DNA of 64,000 nucleotides from Bog-473 sp963782415 (GTDB lineage Bacteria > Actinomycetota > Acidimicrobiia > Acidimicrobiales > RAAP-2), in assembly GCA_963782415.1 (NCBI GenBank), contig CAWAJT010000006.1, forward strand, positions 248,001 to 312,000, in the 5' to 3' direction. The notes below the pieces were generated by a model. The model saw only the letters and a program-made list of their open reading frames with translations. It was not told where the DNA came from and searched no databases. A program made the translations under genes and the position numbers. Positions 60,154 through 64,000 of the stretch are shown here, piece after piece; the first letter of the stretch is position 1; each line of letters opens with the position of its first letter.

Positions 60154-62107
60154 GGCAGTGCGCGGCCGACGGCGGCACGTCGAGCGCCGGGTTGCGGTCG
60201 AAGAAGCCGAAGGGCACGAGCGTGAACCCCGTGTACTCGACCGGCATCACCGGCCAGTCTTCTGGGCGCGGAATGTGCGTGACCCCGAAGGAATGCCACA
60301 GCACGATGTCGGTGTCGACAATGGAGCGATCCTGGGCGGTCCAGCTGGGCAGGCCGGCGCCGCCAGCGTGCTGGTTTGGATAGTCACCGGCGGCACGGCG
60401 CTCCTCGGGATCGAACGGCGTGACCCACAGGTTGTGCGACGCGAAGGCGGCACGGCGACCGACACTCGAGGTGGGGTCGGCCAGCAGGGTCGGCGTAGAC
60501 CCTGGCAACAACTTGTAGGCGGTCGGCTGGCCGAGGCCGTTGTGACTGGATCGATTGGCGATGCGCCAGGTCCGGCTGCGCGAGGGGTTGACATCCCGAC
60601 GGGCACCCAACTCGCTTTCGAGCAGCGTCGTCGTGGTCCCGAAGACATTGCCCCAGGGGTTCTCGGCGCTGCCCGGGTTGCCCGCGGGAACGGCGTCCAC
60701 CTCGTAGACCTCGTTGTCGGGGCCGTCGACCTGCATGTCGAGCCGGACGTTGAACATGTGCTGGTGGTACGGCGCGGCCAGGCCGGGAGCGATCATGCGT
60801 GCATGCGCGCCGGCGTCACCGTCAGCCACGGCCATGGTGGACATGATCCCGGTGAGCTTCACCTCGAGCTGCATGGTGCCGTCGAGATAGAAGTACCAAT
60901 AGAAGCCGTATTCGTAGTTGCCAACGGTGGCGATCGAGCTGACCACCAAGCGGCGTGAGCGCCGCACCTCGGTGCGGCCCGAGACCATGTCGACGTGCTT
61001 CCAGAGGATCCCGTAGTCCTCTTCGTGCATGCAAATGGCGTTCGCCCGCGTGCGGGGCTTGCAGCGCTCGTCGGCGAAGACATCGTCGAAGTAGAAGATC
61101 TCGCCGAGGCAATCGCAACCGAGCGTGAGGGAATTCGCCATGCGCCCCAGACCCCATTCGCCGGCGTCGAACGCACTCTTCCAGGCATGCATGGGGCCGG
61201 GATGTCCGTAGGGCACCACCATCTCGCTGACCGAAGCCCGGTAGACAACCGGCCGGATCCGCCCCCCATCCTCGTAACCGATGGTCCACAGAACGAGGCC
61301 CTCCAGCGGATCCATACCGACACGCATCGACCACTTCTGCCATCGCACCAGGTTGCCGTCGACCTGGAAGCTGGGCCCCTCCGGCTGCACGATCTCCAGC
61401 GGCTTGAGATCCGTACGCATCGGCTCGTTGTGCTCGGCGTAGTAGCTCCCCTGGGTGGGCGGCAGGGGCACGATCCCCGAGTCGACCACTTCGAGCACCT
61501 CGCCCCGCCCCATGTCCACGAACGCCAACAGGCCCTCGAGCGGACGGGCGTAGCCATTGTCCTCCTTGGACTCACGCAGATAGGCCAGGCAACGCGTGAT
61601 GCGGCGACCTTCCTCGTGACCAAGCCCGAAAGTGCCGGCGGGCCACGGGTCGATCTGTACCAGCGACGCGTCGACGATGCCGCGGCGCTCCAGGGCGGCG
61701 TTCCAATCCGGATGCTCGTGCAGCGCGGCGAGCACCAGGATCGACTCTTCCATCTGGAGCGGCGGCCGCACGTCGCGCACGTGCTCCCAGCGGTCGACCA
61801 CGCCACGGGTCACCGACACGGTGACTTCAACCACATCGGCCACAGGACCTTGCAGGAGCACGATTCGTACCTGGCGGTCGATCGCCACCGGCTCGCCTGC
61901 GTCGACGGTCCGGACCACGTCCTTGGACGGATCGAACAGGCCGACATACGCGAAGCGCAGGGCCTCGTTGGGCACGTCGGCCTTCCCACTGGCGTAGACG
62001 ATCTCGCGAGCGGCGATGATCTCGTCCCCAGTGAGGGGAGCCAGCGGGTGCAGGGAGGGAGGAGTGGTCGAGGACGTCGAGGAGGGCGAGGAGGGCGAGG
62101 AAGGCAT
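60146..62107 (-). CDS. Copper-containing primary-amine oxidase
   Basis: 653-aa quinoprotein amine oxidase (TPQ enzyme) that oxidises primary amines to aldehyde, ammonia and H2O2. The cofactor tyrosine is in NYEYG (Tyr398), the catalytic base is Asp314 (SAFDAGEWGLG), copper histidines include His448/His450 (YHQHMFN) and a later His in LWHSFGVTHIPRPEDWPVMP. No signal peptide; a Ser-rich leader begins at ATG 62107, 8 nt after a TAACAT box. It heads a run with the metal repressor and MtaD-type deaminase. Substrate amine unknown. Confidence 0.93.
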   Translation of the reverse strand: MPSSPSSPSSTSSTTPPSLHPLAPLTGDEIIAAREIVYASGKADVPNEALRFAYVGLFDPSKDVVRTVDAGEPVAIDRQVRIVLLQGPVADVVEVTVSVTRGVVDRWEHVRDVRPPLQMEESILVLAALHEHPDWNAALERRGIVDASLVQIDPWPAGTFGLGHEEGRRITRCLAYLRESKEDNGYARPLEGLLAFVDMGRGEVLEVVDSGIVPLPPTQGSYYAEHNEPMRTDLKPLEIVQPEGPSFQVDGNLVRWQKWSMRVGMDPLEGLVLWTIGYEDGGRIRPVVYRASVSEMVVPYGHPGPMHAWKSAFDAGEWGLGRMANSLTLGCDCLGEIFYFDDVFADERCKPRTRANAICMHEEDYGILWKHVDMVSGRTEVRRSRRLVVSSIATVGNYEYGFYWYFYLDGTMQLEVKLTGIMSTMAVADGDAGAHARMIAPGLAAPYHQHMFNVRLDMQVDGPDNEVYEVDAVPAGNPGSAENPWGNVFGTTTTLLESELGARRDVNPSRSRTWRIANRSSHNGLGQPTAYKLLPGSTPTLLADPTSSVGRRAAFASHNLWVTPFDPEERRAAGDYPNQHAGGAGLPSWTAQDRSIVDTDIVLWHSFGVTHIPRPEDWPVMPVEYTGFTLVPFGFFDRNPALDVPPSAAHCHD

Positions 62108-62115
62108 GCGAGGCG

Positions 62116-62151
62116 ATGTTATGCGCCCCGTCACTGGACACCCTCTACCAT
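62116..62151. promoter_or_regulatory. Divergent leaderless promoter boxes (amine oxidase and phosphorylase)
   Basis: Minus: TAACAT (62121-62116) 8 nt before ATG 62107. Plus: TACCAT (62146-62151) 6 nt before ATG 62158. The divergent gap is only 50 bases. Confidence 0.4.
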
Positions 62152-62157
62152 CGACCC

Positions 62158-62970
62158 ATGGAGGACGCCGCCGACCGGGCGGCACACAGTGCCCGGGAGC
62201 TGACCCGCCGGCTCGGGACGGACCATCACGATGTCCTCGTGTTGCTGGGCAGTGGCCTGTCCGGGACCGCCGAGGCCCTGGGTGCGGGTGCCGAGGGCGT
62301 CCCTCTCGACACGCTGCCGTTCTTCCCGCCCTACTCCGCCGGCGGCCACCGGCCCCACGCCTGGTCGTTTCCCCATGGCGGGCACCGGATCCTTGTCTTG
62401 GGCGGCCGGTGCCACCTCTACGAAGGGCTCACCCCGGGCGAGGTCGTCCACCCGCTCCGAACCGGCATGGCCACCGGCTGCCACACCGTCATCTTGACCG
62501 CGGCCGCCGGAGGCATTCGTGCGGACCTGTCAACGGGTTCGGTCATGGTCGTCGACGATCACTTGAACCTGACCGGTCGTAGCCCGCTGCGCGGACCCGA
62601 GTTCGTGGACATGGTCGGGGCCTACTCCCCTCGGCTGCGCGCTGTCGCAGGCACCACGCCAGAACCGGCGGCATCCGTCCTCGCAACCCGGACCGGTGTG
62701 TACGCCCAACTCCCGGGACCCCAGTTCGAGACCCCGGCCGAAATCACCATGCTGCGCACCATGGGCGCGGACGTCGTCGGCATGTCCATGGCGCTGGAGA
62801 CGATCGCCGCCCGCCAAGTCGGGGCGGAGGTGCTCGGGCTTTCCGTCGTGACCAATGCGGCGGCCGCGCCCAACGCCGGGATCGACGCGACGTCCATCAG
62901 CGATGTCGCGGCGGCGGCCGTGCCCGCCATCGCCGCCATCGTCCGACACGTCGTAGGCTCGTTGTCATGA
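62158..62970 (+). CDS. Purine nucleoside phosphorylase (PNP/MTAP family)
   Basis: 270-aa trimeric-type phosphorylase: phosphate loop LLGSGLSGTAEALG, GRCHLYEG, TAAAGGI, VVDDHLNLTGRSPL and the base-binding segments GPQFETPAEITMLRTMGADVVGMSM and SVVTNAAA. It splits purine (or methylthio-purine) nucleosides with phosphate. ATG 62158 is preferred to an earlier GTG. Its stop overlaps the next gene by ATGA. Together with the MtaD-type deaminase it could form a methylthioinosine salvage pair (inference). Confidence 0.9.
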   Translation: MEDAADRAAHSARELTRRLGTDHHDVLVLLGSGLSGTAEALGAGAEGVPLDTLPFFPPYSAGGHRPHAWSFPHGGHRILVLGGRCHLYEGLTPGEVVHPLRTGMATGCHTVILTAAAGGIRADLSTGSVMVVDDHLNLTGRSPLRGPEFVDMVGAYSPRLRAVAGTTPEPAASVLATRTGVYAQLPGPQFETPAEITMLRTMGADVVGMSMALETIAARQVGAEVLGLSVVTNAAAAPNAGIDATSISDVAAAAVPAIAAIVRHVVGSLS

Positions 62971-63338
62971 CCGATCCCGTGGCTCCGATCGGCGTTGACC
63001 ACGTCGCCATCAACGTGACCGACGTCCCAGGCGGCGTCGCCTTTTACACCGAGAAACTGGGCCTGGTGCAGAACTGCACACGTCCCGACTTCGGGTTCCC
63101 GGGCGCATGGCTCGACACGGGCAACGGACAGCAGGTCCACCTCATTGAGGCTGCGGTTCCCAACAACATGGGCCAACACTTCGCCCTGACCTTCGAGGAC
63201 CTGGGTGCGGCCGTGGCCGAGCTTCGGGTCCGAGGCCTACAGGTCAGCGACCCGACCACGGTGGGGGCGACCGGTCGCCAACAGGCATTCACGGTGGACC
63301 CGTGGGGCAACGCGATCGAGCTGCACCAGCGCGCCTGA
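62967..63338 (+). CDS. VOC-family (glyoxalase/dioxygenase-like) protein
   Basis: 123-aa vicinal-oxygen-chelate protein: GVDHVAINVTDVPGGVAFYTEKLGL at the start, GNGQQVHLIEA in the middle and AFTVDPWGNAIELHQ at the end, with metal-ligand positions His (HVAI), Glu (HLIEA) and Glu (IELHQ). Single betaalphabeta-beta-beta pair, so probably a dimer. Possible roles include lyase, isomerase or dioxygenase chemistry on small substrates. Coupled to the phosphorylase gene by ATGA. Confidence 0.88.
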   Translation: MTDPVAPIGVDHVAINVTDVPGGVAFYTEKLGLVQNCTRPDFGFPGAWLDTGNGQQVHLIEAAVPNNMGQHFALTFEDLGAAVAELRVRGLQVSDPTTVGATGRQQAFTVDPWGNAIELHQRA

Positions 63339-63356
63339 TCCGGCGCGCCAGTCGGT

Positions 63357-63608
63357 TCAATCGCTGAGAACGCTCACGTTCTTGCGTCCGCGGCGCTCGC
63401 CGAACTTCACGACGCCATCTGCAGTGGCGAAGAGGGTGTCGTCGCCACCGCGACCCACGTTCACGCCGGGGTAGACCTTCGTCCCGCGCTGGCGCACGAG
63501 GATGGAGCCTGCGGTGACCGCCGCCCCGTCGAATCGCTTCACACCAAGGCGCTGCGCCGCCGAGTCGCGGCCGTTGCGGGTTGACCCGCCACCCTTTGTC
63601 TTGGACAT
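63357..63608 (-). CDS. rpmA: 50S ribosomal protein L27
   Basis: 83-aa L27 with the N-terminal SKTKGGGSTRNGRDSAAQRLGVKRFDG and the RQRGTKVYPGVNVGRGGDDTLFA core (each in short parts: GSTRNGRDSAAQRLGVK, RQRGTKVYPG). It sits near the peptidyl-transferase centre. Starts with AGCGAGAG just upstream of ATG 63608, 15 bases after rplU. Convergent with the VOC gene. Normally obgE would follow; here it is displaced. Confidence 0.96.
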   Translation of the reverse strand: MSKTKGGGSTRNGRDSAAQRLGVKRFDGAAVTAGSILVRQRGTKVYPGVNVGRGGDDTLFATADGVVKFGERRGRKNVSVLSD

Positions 63609-63623
63609 CTCTCGCTCCTCGGA

Positions 63624-63938
63624 CTACCCGGCCGCCGTGATGGCGGTGATCTCCAGCGTGGCGTAGTGCTGGCGGTGGCCCCACCGGCGACGCTGGTTCG
63701 ACTTGTTCTTGTACGTCATGGCATTGATCTTCGGGCCCTTCTCGGAGCCCACCACCTTGGCCGTCACCGTGGCCCCCGCCAGCTGGGCGGGAGTGGCCAG
63801 GACCGTGGAGCCGTCGACGACGAGGACTGGCTGGAGCGACACCTCCGTGCCGACCGCTTCGCCGAGCAGTTCGACACGGACGCGCTGGCCCTCGGCCACA
63901 CGCTCCTGCTTTCCTCCGGACCTGATGACGGCATACAT
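63624..63938 (-). CDS. rplU: 50S ribosomal protein L21
   Basis: 104-aa L21: MYAVIRSGGKQERVAEGQ at the start, VLVVDGSTVLATPAQLAG and the C-terminal basic MTYKNKSNQRRRWGHRQHYATLEI (in short parts: YKNKSNQRRRWGHRQ). Binds 23S rRNA and L20. ATG 63938 has a TAGGAT box 9 nt upstream and no ribosome-binding site. Heads rplU-rpmA after a probable RNase E/G gene. Confidence 0.96.
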   Translation of the reverse strand: MYAVIRSGGKQERVAEGQRVRVELLGEAVGTEVSLQPVLVVDGSTVLATPAQLAGATVTAKVVGSEKGPKINAMTYKNKSNQRRRWGHRQHYATLEITAITAAG

Positions 63939-63947
63939 AAGGGGGAG

Positions 63948-63953
63948 ATCCTA
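63948..63953 (-). promoter_or_regulatory. Candidate -10 box of a leaderless promoter (rplU)
   Basis: TAGGAT on the minus strand, 9 nt before ATG 63938; its first three bases are the TAG stop of the upstream gene. Confidence 0.4.
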
Positions 63954-64000
63954 GCGCAAGGCCGAGTCATCGAGGGTCACGCCCCGGCCCCCGCAGACGG
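63951..64000 (-). CDS. C-terminal end of a probable ribonuclease E/G, cut by window edge
   Basis: The last 16 codons of a minus-strand gene: VCGGRGVTLDDSALR and TAG 63951. The CxGRGV ending and position directly upstream of rplU-rpmA fit the ribonuclease E/G family, whose members end this way and precede rplU in many actinobacteria. With only 50 bases visible the assignment is tentative. Confidence 0.45.
   Translation of the reverse strand, partial: VCGGRGVTLDDSALR

Overview
The window is high-GC bacterial DNA with densely packed genes. It most likely comes from an actinobacterium outside the best-studied genera, plausibly Acidimicrobiia; this is judged from gene content and order, not from a marker-gene search. 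Pointers are the long minus-strand run rpsB-tsf-pyrH-frr-cdsA-dxr-rseP-ispG-proS-rimP-nusA-ylxR-infB-rbfA-truB-ribF-rpsO-pnp, two F420-type LLM oxidoreductases, an MtrA/MtrB-like pair followed by a GerMN lipoprotein, type II DAHP synthase, a DUF222/HNH (13E12-type) gene, and promoters that place the transcription start on the start codon.

Layout. 1-8.9 kb is accessory and mixed in strand: a partial TetR regulator with an AurF-like diiron oxygenase, two alpha/beta hydrolases, an HNH endonuclease, a multiply frameshifted membrane-protein gene, an LLM oxidoreductase, an SDR, small membrane proteins and a potassium-channel-like protein. 8.9-15.2 kb (minus) holds RNase J with dapA, a TetR plus second diiron protein module, and a rhomboid protease with another TetR. 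15.2-38.7 kb (minus) is the core block: dapB, an M16 peptidase, pnp, rpsO, ribF, truB, rbfA, infB, ylxR, nusA, rimP, proS, ispG, rseP, dxr, cdsA, frr, pyrH, tsf, rpsB and a XerC-like recombinase. 38.8-43.3 kb (plus) carries a Tat-exported peptide-binding protein, a response regulator, its histidine kinase and a GerMN lipoprotein. 43.3-45.4 kb (minus) has rsfS, a 52-residue membrane protein, nadD and a frameshifted LLM oxidoreductase. 45.5-48.8 kb (plus) has DAHP synthase, a secreted six-repeat protein with a glycoside-hydrolase-like end, and a GNAT acetyltransferase. 48.8-50.6 kb (minus) is a kinase-methyltransferase-stress-protein operon. 51.3-62.1 kb (minus) is a tightly coupled run: copper amine oxidase, DtxR-type regulator, MtaD-type deaminase, obgE, proB, proA, MoxR ATPase, VWA protein and histidine phosphatase. 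A purine nucleoside phosphorylase and a VOC protein (plus) follow, then rpmA, rplU and the last codons of a probable RNase E/G.

How the genes work together. The core block covers translation initiation and recycling, RNA turnover, isoprenoid synthesis (dxr, ispG), membrane proteolysis, phospholipid synthesis and lysine/diaminopimelate synthesis (dapA, dapB). Adjacent genes are mostly joined by 4-nt stop/start overlaps (ATGA, GTGA, TTGA and once ATAA), which implies translational coupling. The usual rplU-rpmA-obgE-proB-proA order is interrupted between rpmA and obgE by about 5.2 kb (amine oxidase, DtxR, MtaD, phosphorylase, VOC). That insert could form an amine and methylthioadenosine salvage unit.

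Caveats. nusA, cdsA, one TetR gene and one LLM gene each carry a single small indel in the middle of an otherwise well-conserved frame. Because nusA and cdsA are normally essential, at least some of these are probably sequence or assembly errors. No tRNA, rRNA, CRISPR array, insertion sequence or prophage was recognised.
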